Shown piece after piece: positions 7,907-16,184 of a stretch of 64,000 nucleotides of DNA. The notes under the pieces are model-generated. The model worked only from the letters and a program-made list of their open reading frames with translations, was not told the DNA's origin and did no database searches. Made by a program: the position numbers and the translations under genes. The DNA lies in contig JADJQS010000015.1 in assembly GCA_016712635.1 (NCBI GenBank), positions 1-64,000 of the forward strand. The letters are read 5' to 3'. This DNA is from Gammaproteobacteria bacterium (GTDB taxonomy: Bacteria; Pseudomonadota; Gammaproteobacteria; SZUA-140). How positions within the stretch are numbered: position 1 is the stretch's first letter; every line of letters starts with the position of its first letter.

Positions 7907-8190
7907 ACATAACAGCTAATTTGCCGGAATCGCTGATATTGATAATAGGCCGATTCCGTATAGCATGGATATTCCCTCCGCTCTTTACTGGATTCAACAC
8001 CGACAATCCTACCTCATCCAATGACGAATGGTATGGATGCCGCCATTGACGAGGAGGCAATACACTGCCCAAACCCAGTAGCATGGATGCGTTATCTCTA
8101 TTCTGTTAATCAATAAGTATTAATTCGAATCGCGAACCCAACATGGGTGTAAAGCACGTACGTCGCGAGAAGTGCCTGAACCACAAAAAC
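7907..8190. other. Non-coding stretch with a half attC end at the block border
   Basis: ACATAAC at 7907-7913 resembles an attC left end, but no pairing right arm was found. No convincing gene is seen up to the terminator at 8191. It probably holds the ruined remains of the last cassette before the chromosomal segment. Confidence 0.4.
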
Positions 8191-8223
8191 AAAAGGCCGC
8201 CCCGATAACGGTGGCTGCCTTTA
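8191..8223 (-). terminator. Rho-independent terminator of the O-methyltransferase gene
   Basis: On the minus strand AAAGGCAGCC pairs imperfectly with GGGGCGGCCTTT, followed by TTTTGTTTTTG. It lies about 20 bases after the stop of the methyltransferase gene. Confidence 0.7.
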
Positions 8224-8244
8224 TGTTTCAGTATTGCTTTGACG

Positions 8245-9288
8245 TCAGCGCTTGTAGCCGCTGACCATGATGAAGGGGCTCGGCGGGGCCATCTGTTCGG
8301 ACTTGATGTCCTTGAAGCCGACCGCGCGCAGGATGTCTTCCATCTCGGTGGTGGAGTAGGACGAGCCCAGCACGGTGTTGATGATCTGGTTGACGCCGAT
8401 CAGGGCGGCGAGCTTGGGGCCCTTTTTGTCGCCCCACAGCAGCTGCTCCTGGATCATGATGACGCCGTCCTTGTTCATGGAGTCGTAGCACTTCTTCAGC
8501 AGCTTTTTGATGTTCTCCGGCGATTCCTGGTTGGTCATCGAGGAGAGCAGCATGGCGTCGTTGCCGGTGCCGAGGCTGTCGGTGTTGTAGTCGCCGGGCA
8601 GCAGCTTCACGCGGTTGTGCATGTTGTACATGTCGACGACTTCCTTCGCGATCTTCAGGTTCTGGTCGCGGTCCATCGCCACGGCGTTCAGGCCGGGGTA
8701 GCGCTCGCAGAACTTGACCGCGAAGGTCGCGGGGCCGCAGCCGACGTCCATCAGCTGCTTCTTGCCGGTGAGGTTGAACATCGAGGTCAGCACGTCGGAC
8801 TGCGACAGGGCGCGGTTGTGCATGCCCATCATGTAGTTGCGCGTCTCTTCGTCGGAGTAGGCCTGGTGCATCAGCGCCGAAGGCTTGCCGGTCTTCACCG
8901 TGTTGTAGAGACCGCCCCAGGCCTGGTACCAGTTCTCGAACATGTAGACGATGCCGCCCTGGTAGTACTTGCTGGACTCGGCGAGGAACATCTTGCTGAA
9001 CTGGTTGTTGCGGAAGACGTCGCCGTCGCGGTCGAGGAAGCCGATCGAGACCAGCGCGCTCAGCAGCGCACCCAGGCAGCGGCGGTCGGACTCGGTCTCG
9101 CGGGCGAGGGTGTCGAGGTCCTTGCTCTTGTCATCCAGGATGCTGAAGATGTTCAACCGGTTGGCGGCGTGCAGGACGCAGGAGTCCCAGTACGCGGACG
9201 CCACCTGCATCACCTTCATCGGATCCATGCCTTCCGGCATGTCCCAACCCCATTCGCCGCCCTTCTTGTCGCCCTGGGAACCTGACAT
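8245..9288 (-). CDS. SAM-dependent O-methyltransferase (PF00891 type)
   Basis: 347 residues. The N-terminal helical part (residues ~25-110, MQVASAYWDSCVLHAANRLN with LARETESDRRCLGALLSALV) resembles the dimerisation domain of plant-type and CrtF-like O-methyltransferases. The Rossmann domain carries motif I LMDVGCGPATFAVKF and an acidic MDRDQN loop. A C-terminal segment with MVSGYKR closes the fold. Substrate is unknown; relatives methylate hydroxy-carotenoids, quinone-like or phenolic compounds. It stands alone with its own terminator and lies in the attC-free segment between the two cassette blocks. Confidence 0.8.
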   Translation of the reverse strand: MSGSQGDKKGGEWGWDMPEGMDPMKVMQVASAYWDSCVLHAANRLNIFSILDDKSKDLDTLARETESDRRCLGALLSALVSIGFLDRDGDVFRNNQFSKMFLAESSKYYQGGIVYMFENWYQAWGGLYNTVKTGKPSALMHQAYSDEETRNYMMGMHNRALSQSDVLTSMFNLTGKKQLMDVGCGPATFAVKFCERYPGLNAVAMDRDQNLKIAKEVVDMYNMHNRVKLLPGDYNTDSLGTGNDAMLLSSMTNQESPENIKKLLKKCYDSMNKDGVIMIQEQLLWGDKKGPKLAALIGVNQIINTVLGSSYSTTEMEDILRAVGFKDIKSEQMAPPSPFIMVSGYKR

Positions 9289-9600
9289 GGAAACCCCCTG
9301 AGAGTTTGTATGGTATCGAGACTAAGTATCGGTAAGATATTGAAAAATACCGGCAAAATATAGCGAAAAACGCCGGAATTGTCCAGCCGGCGGGCCGGAC
9401 CGCGCCGCTTTCACCCGGTCCCGCGCGCGCCTAGGGCATTGCCGGGCCGGGAAAAAATCGTGGTTCCAGCCCCGCGCACCTGCCGCAGGTGCTTGCGGTT
9501 CTTAGCGACGTGCGGGCAGCGGTTCTTGAGGTCCCGGGGCTTCTGGCAGAGACAGGTCGGTCCCCGGGCGGCCCCGCGCGAGCGGGCTGCCGCCTGTCTG
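9289..9600. other. Intergenic region upstream of the methyltransferase
   Basis: 312 bases without a supported gene. The part next to the methyltransferase (9301-9375) is AT-richer, with short direct and inverted pieces (TATCGAGACT, AGTATCGGTAAG), and probably holds its promoter. The remainder is GC-rich and shows no clear signal. Confidence 0.5.
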
Positions 9601-10161
9601 CTATTCGCGTTCGATGTCGCGATGGGCGTCCATCAGCGTCTTGGTCATGATGCGGTCGGTGAGCGCGATCGCGACCGACGAGACGATGAACGTGATATGG
9701 ATGATGACCTGCCACTTGATGGCATGCTCGCTCATCTGCTCGGCGTTGATGAAGGTCTTCAGCAGGTGGATCGACGAGATACCGATCAGCGCCATCGACA
9801 GCTTGATCTTCATCGTCGCCGCGTTGACGTGCGCCAGCCACTCGGGCTGGTCCGGGTGCTCGCGCAGGTTGAGGCGCGACACGAAGGTCTCGTAGCCGCC
9901 GATGATGACCATGATCAGCAGGTTGGCGATCATCACCACGTCGATCAGGCCGAGCACGATCAGCATGATCTCGGTCTCGCCGATCTTGTGCGCGTCGTGC
10001 ACGAGGTGCCAGAGTTCGACGCCGAACAGATAGACATAGACGGCCTGGGCGACGATCAGGCCCAGGTAGAGCGGCGCCTGCAGCCAGCGGCTCCAGAAGA
10101 TGACCTCGGACAAGCCGACGTGCAACATATTGCGCGGGGGGATCGTTTTGGTTTCGCTCAT
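9601..10161 (-). CDS. yqhA: YqhA-family (UPF0114, TIGR00645) membrane protein
   Basis: 186 residues with about four membrane helices (near 23-50, 68-92, 118-138 and 150-172). LYLGLIVAQAVYVYLFGVEL, IGGYETFVSRL and SSIHLLKTFIN are typical of UPF0114/YqhA proteins. The length fits the family (~165-190). Function is unestablished. It has its own promoter region and no evident operon partner. Confidence 0.85.
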   Translation of the reverse strand: MSETKTIPPRNMLHVGLSEVIFWSRWLQAPLYLGLIVAQAVYVYLFGVELWHLVHDAHKIGETEIMLIVLGLIDVVMIANLLIMVIIGGYETFVSRLNLREHPDQPEWLAHVNAATMKIKLSMALIGISSIHLLKTFINAEQMSEHAIKWQVIIHITFIVSSVAIALTDRIMTKTLMDAHRDIERE

Positions 10162-10261
10162 GCCTTCCTCAGAGAAAAATATCCGACATCGGGGTGAAAA
10201 ATTCCGTCTATCTTAATGGAATTTCCACGCCGATCCCAACTGTCGCGGACAATTAAGGTGC

Positions 10262-10786
10262 TCAGCCCCCCGGGGCTCCGGTCTGCTTCCAGTCCAGCAG
10301 GATACCGATCAGCGCGCCGGCGAAGCGTTCCATGGCGATATCGATGCTGCCCCAGGGCCAGTCGAAGGTGGGGGGATATTCCGGGGACTCCGCCTCCAGG
10401 TAAAACCTGCTCAGCACCTGATCGCTCGATCCGTCGATTACCGTCACGTCCGCGCCCACCTCATTGCTGCCGGCCATCTCGCCCACGGCGATGCGCAGCG
10501 GGTTGTGCACCTCGACGAAGCGCTTGACGTGGATCTCTATGACCAGGCTGCCGGTGTCGCCCGACTCTCCGGCGGCCGCGACCGACTGGAAGACCTGCTC
10601 CCCGTTCAGCTCATCGACCAGGATGAACTGCAGGGTCTCGAGGTGTCCCTGGGCCTTCGCCACGTCCGAGGTCACGCGGATCACGGCGTTGCCGTACGCC
10701 TCGAAACCGGCCGGGCGCTGCGGCTGCATGCCCGCGCATCCGGTCAGGAATATCAGAAGACCCAATACGAGGTGGGGCTTTCCCAT
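10262..10786 (-). CDS. DUF4410-like lipoprotein
   Basis: 174 residues with a lipoprotein signal peptide ending LIFLTGCAGM (Cys near residue 17), so it should be lipid-anchored in the envelope. The mature part (VKRFVEVHNPLRIAVGEMAG, GADVTVIDGSSDQVLSRF) resembles the DUF4410 type in which a small beta-sandwich domain is exported. Nothing in the neighbourhood suggests a pathway. Confidence 0.65.
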   Translation of the reverse strand: MGKPHLVLGLLIFLTGCAGMQPQRPAGFEAYGNAVIRVTSDVAKAQGHLETLQFILVDELNGEQVFQSVAAAGESGDTGSLVIEIHVKRFVEVHNPLRIAVGEMAGSNEVGADVTVIDGSSDQVLSRFYLEAESPEYPPTFDWPWGSIDIAMERFAGALIGILLDWKQTGAPGG

Positions 10787-10924
10787 GATGACGGCTCCGG
10801 TGATAGACGAGGATGATCTCCTGCGAGAGGGTCCATCATAGACGCGCCGGATGATGCCCGTGTTACATGACCCCGGCGCGCCTCCAGTATACGCCGCCGG
10901 CAGCCGTGCCCCAACAGCGCCAAC

Positions 10925-11506
10925 TCACACCGCCACCACGCGCCGGCGATGGAAGATCAGCCCGATCAGCAGCGCGCAGGCGATCGCGATGGCCGCCGGG
11001 AAGAGCACGGTCGTCAGCGAGTAATGCTCCAGCGCCAGGATGACGAGGAGATTGCGCGCGGCGAACAGGCCGAAGAACAGCGGCGACTCCGAGCGCGGGA
11101 AGTGATAGGCCTTGCGCACCGTCGGCCCGAAGCCGAGCACGTCGACGAAGGTGAGGATCACCACGGCCCACAGCGGATCGGAGGTCGCGTACCACAGCGG
11201 CAGCGACCACAGCGCGAGGGTGAAGAACAGCCAGTCGAGCTTCGTGATGGTAGTGTCCGCCCTCTTTATATAGGCCAGCACGGCGATCACGATCGTGATG
11301 CCGCCCGAAATCCCGATCGGCCAGGCGCCGGCGCCGCCGCCGTCCGCGAGCTGCGCCAGGAATACCACGAAGGTCGTCGACCCCCAGATGACCCAGGAAA
11401 ACACATGCGGCCTGATCTCGCCCTTCACGATCGAACGGATGTAGGGGAGAAACGCCGCCAGCGTGAGGGCTATCGCAATGGCGCTCAGGAGCTCTTTGAC
11501 ATGCAT
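10925..11506 (-). CDS. Multi-pass integral membrane protein
   Basis: 193 residues, mostly hydrophobic, with six or seven predicted helices. The opening FLPYIRSIVKGEIRPHVFSW and the repeated second half (VDVLGFGPTVRKAYHFPRSE) are reminiscent of PQ-loop/SWEET-like half-repeats, each with a P after a helix. This could be a small transporter, but I do not recognise the family. ATG at 11506; it ends near the upstream region of the lipoprotein gene. Confidence 0.6.
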   Translation of the reverse strand: MHVKELLSAIAIALTLAAFLPYIRSIVKGEIRPHVFSWVIWGSTTFVVFLAQLADGGGAGAWPIGISGGITIVIAVLAYIKRADTTITKLDWLFFTLALWSLPLWYATSDPLWAVVILTFVDVLGFGPTVRKAYHFPRSESPLFFGLFAARNLLVILALEHYSLTTVLFPAAIAIACALLIGLIFHRRRVVAV

Positions 11507-11876
11507 GACTGCGTTGTTTCGTCTCGTTTACGCGGGAAAGGGGTTTCATTGATACATCAGGTATTCGATCAGGAGATCGCCGAAGCCCCAGATGAACGTG
11601 CCGGTCGTCAGCAGGGAAAACTCCTGCACCTGTCTCAAAATTGATAGTGGGTGGAAACAGCAGGTGTCATCCCCGCGAAAGCGGGGACCCAGTGACTTTA
11701 AGCCATTGATAATCAGAGACACTGGATTCCCGCTTTCGCGGGAATGACGCATTTCTCTTTCGTTGCAAACATGCATATCCAATTATGAGGCACGCTCTGA
11801 TGATATAGGCTTTTGTGCCCAGCCCCCAACCGCGGGCAATGGCGCCGGCCTGCGAACGATCAGGAAACGAACGCCA
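11507..11876. other. Intergenic region with a large inverted repeat
   Basis: 370 bases between the membrane-protein gene and yidH. The only clear structure is the inverted repeat at 11666-11748. Short open frames here run through the repeat and do not look coding. Confidence 0.6.
11666..11748. repeat. NEMIS/REP-like inverted repeat with CCGCGAAAGCGG arms
   Basis: Left arm from GTCATCCCCGCGAAAGCGG (11666) and right arm ending CCGCTTTCGCGGGAATGAC (11748) pair over ~29 bp around a 25-bp loop. Each arm is itself a small hairpin. Such units are widespread in proteobacteria as non-autonomous MITE-like elements. Confidence 0.75.
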
Positions 11877-12251
11877 TCACAGGATGCGTCCGGCGATCAG
11901 TGCGACGATCAGCAGGACGCCCAGCGCGGCGACGAGCCGGTTGACCGCCAGTCCCCACTTCGCCGCATAGCCGGGGGGAAACTCGTCCGGGTTGAGGGTT
12001 TTCAGAACGATCGCGTACTGCCGCGCGGAGTAGGCGGACAGGAACGCGCCCAGGGCGATGAAGACGATCCCGATCCAGAAGCTCAGATTCGCCTGGAGTG
12101 CATGCGTGCCCTCCGGCGCCAGCACCTCGAGCAGCAGGCCGGCGCGCTCGATGATGAAACCGAAGGCGATCAGCGCGAGGCTCGTGCGGTTCCAGGCCAG
12201 CAGCGTGCGCTCGGCGGCGAACAGCACCCTTGGGTCCTTGAGGTCGGACAT
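11877..12251 (-). CDS. yidH: YidH-family (DUF202) membrane protein
   Basis: 124 residues: FAAERTLLAWNRTSLALIAF is the hallmark of DUF202, followed by three hydrophobic segments (near 24-44, 58-78, 102-122). The length agrees with YidH. A small inner-membrane protein of unknown role. It lies 35 bases after the psiE-like gene on the same strand, so the two may be cotranscribed. Confidence 0.85.
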   Translation of the reverse strand: MSDLKDPRVLFAAERTLLAWNRTSLALIAFGFIIERAGLLLEVLAPEGTHALQANLSFWIGIVFIALGAFLSAYSARQYAIVLKTLNPDEFPPGYAAKWGLAVNRLVAALGVLLIVALIAGRIL

Positions 12252-12286
12252 CGCTGATCAGCCCGGCGTCGATGTCGGCGCGCGCA

Positions 12287-12778
12287 TCACTTGGTCCCGC
12301 GCCCGGGCATGCGCGCGAAATGCGCGTGGCCGTATCTGAGGAGGAGGTAGGTCAGCCCCAGCAGCGCGGCGGTCGCCGCCCACTTGCCGACATCCTCGAA
12401 CGTCGGCTGCTCGTTGTCCACCGGGATCAGGATGATCTCGCGCACGACGACCACCAGGGCGACCTCGATGAACACCGCCACGTCGATGGGCTGGCCGCCG
12501 AGGAACCCGATCTCGGTCTGGATCAGCTCGAGCATGGTCCACAGCAGCAGCAGGGTGCCCAGCGCGTGGATGAAGCCCGAGAAGAGGGTCCGGGCCTCGA
12601 CCGCCTGGAAGATCTCCAGAAAGAAGTGGGCGGTGATCACCGCCGTGGCGACGACCAGCGCAATGCCGATGACGGCATGCCCGAGGGTCGTGGTCACGGT
12701 CAGCAGTTTCATCAGATGGCGCGTCAGCGGCGTATCGTCGGCCGGACGCGGATCCTGCGACGTCGGGTGCTCGGTCAT
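12287..12778 (-). CDS. PsiE-family (phosphate-starvation-inducible) membrane protein
   Basis: 163 residues with four hydrophobic segments. GFIHALGTLLLLWTMLELIQ, IDVAVFIEVALVVVVREIIL and the P-rich turn after it match the PsiE family (PF06146). PsiE is induced by phosphate starvation in E. coli, but its function is unknown. Probably transcribed with the downstream yidH-like gene. Confidence 0.8.
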   Translation of the reverse strand: MTEHPTSQDPRPADDTPLTRHLMKLLTVTTTLGHAVIGIALVVATAVITAHFFLEIFQAVEARTLFSGFIHALGTLLLLWTMLELIQTEIGFLGGQPIDVAVFIEVALVVVVREIILIPVDNEQPTFEDVGKWAATAALLGLTYLLLRYGHAHFARMPGRGTK

Positions 12779-12863
12779 GGATCACCTGCCCTGTAGTTGT
12801 CCGTCGTCCATACTACACAAGCGCGCGAGGATCAAAAAGACACAATGGAGCGGCGCTGCGCCC

Positions 12864-13190
12864 TTATTTCCGGCGCCCGCGCAGCGCGGCATCGAACGAG
12901 CGCCGGGCCCAGACCGCCGCCTCGGACAGGTCCTCCATCACCACGTCGGGCGCGCGATAGTAGGACAGCCGGGTCGGCTTGCCACGCCGCAGGTACTCGA
13001 ACTGCGGCAACTGCAGTTCCCGGAAGTGCGCCGCGTTCCCGTCATCCGCTTTCAGGTACAGCGTCTCGTCGGAGACCAGGCCGAACATCAGCCCGTCGTG
13101 GTAGACGCCATAACCGCCGAACATCCTCCGCACCTCGATCGGTCCGAACTGCCGGAAGACATCCTGCAGATGGTGGATGAATTCGTTCAT
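12864..13190 (-). CDS. TfoX N-terminal domain protein
   Basis: 108 residues starting at MNEFIHHLQDVFRQFGPIEV (ATG 13190; an in-frame start 15 bases upstream is less likely). RRMFGGYGVYHDGLMFGLV and DETLYLKADD are diagnostic of the TfoX/Sxy N-terminal domain, but the C-terminal domain of true competence regulators is missing. The PTRLSYYRAPD stretch and the basic tail agree with stand-alone TfoX-N proteins, whose role is unknown. Confidence 0.85.
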   Translation of the reverse strand: MNEFIHHLQDVFRQFGPIEVRRMFGGYGVYHDGLMFGLVSDETLYLKADDGNAAHFRELQLPQFEYLRRGKPTRLSYYRAPDVVMEDLSEAAVWARRSFDAALRGRRK

Positions 13191-13326
13191 CGGGTTTCCG
13201 CGCAATGATCACCCGGCATCCGCCCTGAACGCCTGATGACGATGTCGTGATTCATGGATGTCCAGTATACGCCGCGGGCCAGATATTCCGGCCTCCATCG
13301 GCATATCCGCGCTGCAGGAAGATCTT

Positions 13327-14103
13327 CTAGGCCTCGCCGTACGCGGGACGTTCGGGTTTGGCGCCTGCCGGTGTCCGGGCGCCGGGCCGGGTTGCAATGA
13401 TGTCGGAAGAGCGGAAATTCTTCAGATCGTATCCGTGGCTGCGCAGAAATTCCTCGCACTCACGCCGTATCTCCGCGCCGTGCGTCGCGAGGAAGATTCG
13501 GGGTGAAAAGGCCTCGATCACCCTGACCGCGCCTTTGAGGGCCGATACCTCCGCGCCCTCGATGTCCATCTTGATGAGGTTCGGTGGCGGGATCGTTCCG
13601 GATGCGTGCAGCTCGTCGATCGTCTTGACCTCCACCGCCAGCCTGCCGCCCGTGCTGAGCTGGCCGCGCCCGGTTCCGCCCGCGAGATCGAATTGCTCCG
13701 TCCCCGATGTGCTGGAGACGGCATACGGCAATACGGTGATATTCCCGACCCCGTTCACCTCGATATGCTTGCGAAGCGTCTTGCGATTCAGTTCCAGCGG
13801 CTCGAACGCGATGACGCGCCCATCCCCGGCGGCCTGGGCGGCCACCAGCGTGTAGTAACCGACATGCGCGCCAATATCGTAGACAACGTCACCCGGATTG
13901 ATCAGGCCGATCAGGGTCGCAGTCTCGCTCTCATGATACGTGCCCCGCAGGAACCGGACACCGGTCACGACAGACCACCGATATCCCTTCAATGGCCCCG
14001 CCTTGATCGGCACGAGGATCCAGAGCAACCGGGATTTGATCCAATAGCGAAGTGACTTGAGCAGGTATGAAAGCATCGGTTTCCCTCTCGGGGTTCTCGT
14101 CAT
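13327..14103 (-). CDS. FkbM-family methyltransferase
   Basis: About 258 residues from MTRTPRGKPMLSYLL; starts at 14163 and 14076 are also in frame. VYDIGAHVGYYTLVAAQAA is SAM motif I, VIAFEPLELNRKTL motif II, and IKMDIEGAEVSALKGA the FkbM signature. Relatives O-methylate sugars or natural products, often of surface polysaccharides. The N-terminus (LLKSLRYWIKSRLLWILVPI) is hydrophobic and amphipathic and may touch the membrane. There is no neighbouring glycan cluster. Confidence 0.8.
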   Translation of the reverse strand: MTRTPRGKPMLSYLLKSLRYWIKSRLLWILVPIKAGPLKGYRWSVVTGVRFLRGTYHESETATLIGLINPGDVVYDIGAHVGYYTLVAAQAAGDGRVIAFEPLELNRKTLRKHIEVNGVGNITVLPYAVSSTSGTEQFDLAGGTGRGQLSTGGRLAVEVKTIDELHASGTIPPPNLIKMDIEGAEVSALKGAVRVIEAFSPRIFLATHGAEIRRECEEFLRSHGYDLKNFRSSDIIATRPGARTPAGAKPERPAYGEA

Positions 14104-14238
14104 GTAATCAGAACTGGTGTCCGGGCAGGTGATTATATTCCGAATCAGCGGAGAACCGCACAAGCTCCTCGATTAACCGCGCTTGAATGAGTCCGGCGGA
14201 GTGAGGCATGGGGTCAAGAATGGGGGACTATCGGGTTA

Positions 14239-14455
14239 TCAGCCATCGGTCGGGGCGTATGTGATTTTTCCGGCGGTGATGGACAGAAATCCGGTGGCCT
14301 GGATCGCCTTGATCACGTGCGGGATCGCCTCTTCCTCGAGGGCATCCCGGAAATGTGCCTTCAGTGCGCTCGCCAGGGTCTTTTCCGTCCTGGGGCGGGT
14401 CACCTTTGGCTCGCGCAATTTCGCGACGAAGATCTCTGCTATCTCTGATACGCGG
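14239..14455 (-). pseudogene. C-terminal gene fragment fused to a half attC
   Basis: About 70 residues (VSEIAEIFVAKLREPKV to FLSITAGKITYAP) end with a stop at 14239-14241. The reading continues upstream straight into attC sequence, so the fragment has no start of its own. It looks like the end of a small-domain nuclease-associated or winged-helix protein but the family is not certain. It marks the left border of the right cassette block, where a rearrangement replaced half an attC. Confidence 0.5.
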
Positions 14456-14483
14456 CGGCGTGTCCGGTTGAACGATGGGTTAG
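14449..14483 (-). other. Half attC site
   Basis: The right half is intact: GTTAGGC (R'', 14477-14483) preceded by the arm CCGGTTGAACGATGG. No complementary left arm or R' follows; the sequence passes into the gene fragment. The stop codon of the adjacent cassette gene lies in GTTAGGC. Confidence 0.75.
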
Positions 14484-14920
14484 GCCTCGCTGGCTTTGCC
14501 TGCGGCTCGGACATGGCTTGTGAGGCGAAGTCTTGGCATGACTGCGAACACCAGAAGCAGAGCGATGTACACCGAGCCTGATACCTTGTCTCGGCTGCTG
14601 ATGAAATCTGCCAGGGTTCGGTCCTGAAGGACAGTTGCCAGACCGAGCTCTGCGGCAACAGAGAGGACAAGCGCAAGCACACCCGCCATGAGTGACCTGG
14701 CGGGATAGCAAATCTCGGGAAAGCGGCGGAGGATGTACCCCGCTCCCATGAAGATTACCGCTGCCATGACCGGCATCTCTACGAGCTCCGCCCAGCGCTC
14801 ACCGATGTGTGGAACAAGGAACGGAACTCGGAAGACACCGAGCACAAAACCTGCACCCAGCACGATGGCGAAGTAAACAAGACCTGCTTGGATGATCTTT
14901 GACACTGAAGCGCGCGCCAT
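14480..14920 (-). CDS. Four-helix membrane protein (cassette gene)
   Basis: 146 residues with four hydrophobic segments (IIQAGLVYFAIVLGAGFVLG, VEMPVMAAVIFMGAGYILRR, SLMAGVLALVLSVAAELGLA, GSVYIALLLVFAVMPRLRL). The start lies 15 bases from the next attC and the TAA in the half attC below it. Membrane proteins of this size and layout, with a conserved-looking E in the second helix, are frequent in cassettes, but no function is known. Confidence 0.75.
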   Translation of the reverse strand: MARASVSKIIQAGLVYFAIVLGAGFVLGVFRVPFLVPHIGERWAELVEMPVMAAVIFMGAGYILRRFPEICYPARSLMAGVLALVLSVAAELGLATVLQDRTLADFISSRDKVSGSVYIALLLVFAVMPRLRLTSHVRAAGKASEA

Positions 14921-14935
14921 GGAGGTGTTTGCGAG

Positions 14936-14995
14936 GCCGAACGGCAGACTTCAGAGGCGGCGCGTAGCGCAGTCCACTGCAAGCCGTGGTTGGGC
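14936..14995 (-). other. attC site
   Basis: Left end GCCGAAC, right end GTTGGGC. Arms CTTCAGAGG and CCACTGCAAG pair with one extra base on the right. It separates the four-helix protein from the DUF389 gene. Confidence 0.8.
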
Positions 14996-15011
14996 CGCCA
15001 CCTGATTCTTG

Positions 15012-16034
15012 CTATTCATCACTCCCAAACGCTATATCTGAATACAGCAGGCCGTCTCGATCAATGATCATCACCTGAACATAGCGTATACGCAATGTCA
15101 CAGCCGTGCCATCGGGTGAGGATGGCAATTGATCCTCCATGGCCGCGACCTGTGCCGCGGAAGGCGGGTTCGGGCCGCGCACCACCGCTCTCACAATGGT
15201 TTTCCCCGGCACTTTCTCAAAGCGTACTCCCGTCACATGGCTCCCCAAAGAGGAATTGATTTCCTGTTGCAGTGAAAATTGGGTTTTCGTCTCGAAGAGT
15301 TGCTTGGCAATGGCATGCCGGGAGTTGACTGACAGCGAGACGCCGAGCACTGCCAGGATGAGAATGCTCAACAGATTCTGCCTTAGGAACTTTGCAATGG
15401 GTTGCCCGGAGGCGCTGGTAACACGACGAAACCCGGTTAACCACAAAACAACAGAGGCAGAAAACTGGATGGCGACGAGGTTGACAACGGCCAGCTCAAG
15501 GGCGCCCATCGCCAGGCTGAAATCGCCGCGCGCGAGCAGAATACCCGCTGAAGACATCGGCGGGACCAGGGCGGTCGCGATGGCAACTCCCACCAGGGCC
15601 ATACTCAGGCGGAAAGAAACGGTTGCATAGGCGCCTGCGGCACCGCCTGCCAATGCAATCATCAGATCCAGAAAGTTAGGGGCGGTCCGTACCATGATCT
15701 CGCTGGTGAGGGGAATATCATTATGGAGGACACCAATGATGAACGCGGTCGCAAGAACCGCGACAGTACCCGAAAGCAGCGACAACACGCTCTTCAGCAG
15801 AATCTTTGCATCGCTGTCCACCAAAGCCAACGAGACGCCGACTATGGGTCCCAACAACATAGCTACGATCATGGCGCCAATGACGACGGCCGGACTATTG
15901 GCAAACAATCCATAACTGGCAATCGTGGCAGCCAGGGCGTTCATCAACAGGTGCGCCTTGCTGAACGAGGCGTCTTCGCGGATGTTCACGCGTACGGTTT
16001 CTTGCCATTGGCTTTGTGAATCTGTTACAGACAT
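15012..16034 (-). CDS. DUF389 family membrane protein (cassette gene)
   Basis: 340 residues. The helical block LLMNALAATIASYGLFANSP, VIGAMIVAMLLGPIVGVSLA and PNFLDLMIALAGGAAGAYAT is the DUF389/TIGR00341 core, with about six helices in residues 30-235. A soluble C-terminal domain (residues ~255-340) follows. DUF389 proteins have been proposed as transport-related, without firm proof. At over 1 kb this is a large cassette for an integron. Confidence 0.85.
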   Translation of the reverse strand: MSVTDSQSQWQETVRVNIREDASFSKAHLLMNALAATIASYGLFANSPAVVIGAMIVAMLLGPIVGVSLALVDSDAKILLKSVLSLLSGTVAVLATAFIIGVLHNDIPLTSEIMVRTAPNFLDLMIALAGGAAGAYATVSFRLSMALVGVAIATALVPPMSSAGILLARGDFSLAMGALELAVVNLVAIQFSASVVLWLTGFRRVTSASGQPIAKFLRQNLLSILILAVLGVSLSVNSRHAIAKQLFETKTQFSLQQEINSSLGSHVTGVRFEKVPGKTIVRAVVRGPNPPSAAQVAAMEDQLPSSPDGTAVTLRIRYVQVMIIDRDGLLYSDIAFGSDE

Positions 16035-16087
16035 CGCTTCTTTCCTATCCTTGATCGAGCTGGGGCGTCAACGCGCGGGTTATGGAG

Positions 16088-16183
16088 GCTAAACGTTGTG
16101 CATGATCCGCCGCCGGAGCGTGCGACACGGAGGGATTCTGCCAGCCCCGCTGGCAGGCAGTCGGCTCGATGCACCGGTTAGTC
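16088..16183 (-). other. attC site
   Basis: Left end GCTAAAC, right end GTTAGTC. Arms GTGCATGATCCG and CGGCTCGATGCAC pair with one extra base on the right. The centre contains a short hairpin, CCAGC/GCTGG. Confidence 0.8.
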
Positions 16184-16184
16184 C

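Noticed and set aside
7878..8084. A 68-residue minus-strand gene next to the half attC end
   Set aside because: Its last residues are translated attC-like sequence and the composition does not look like a protein.
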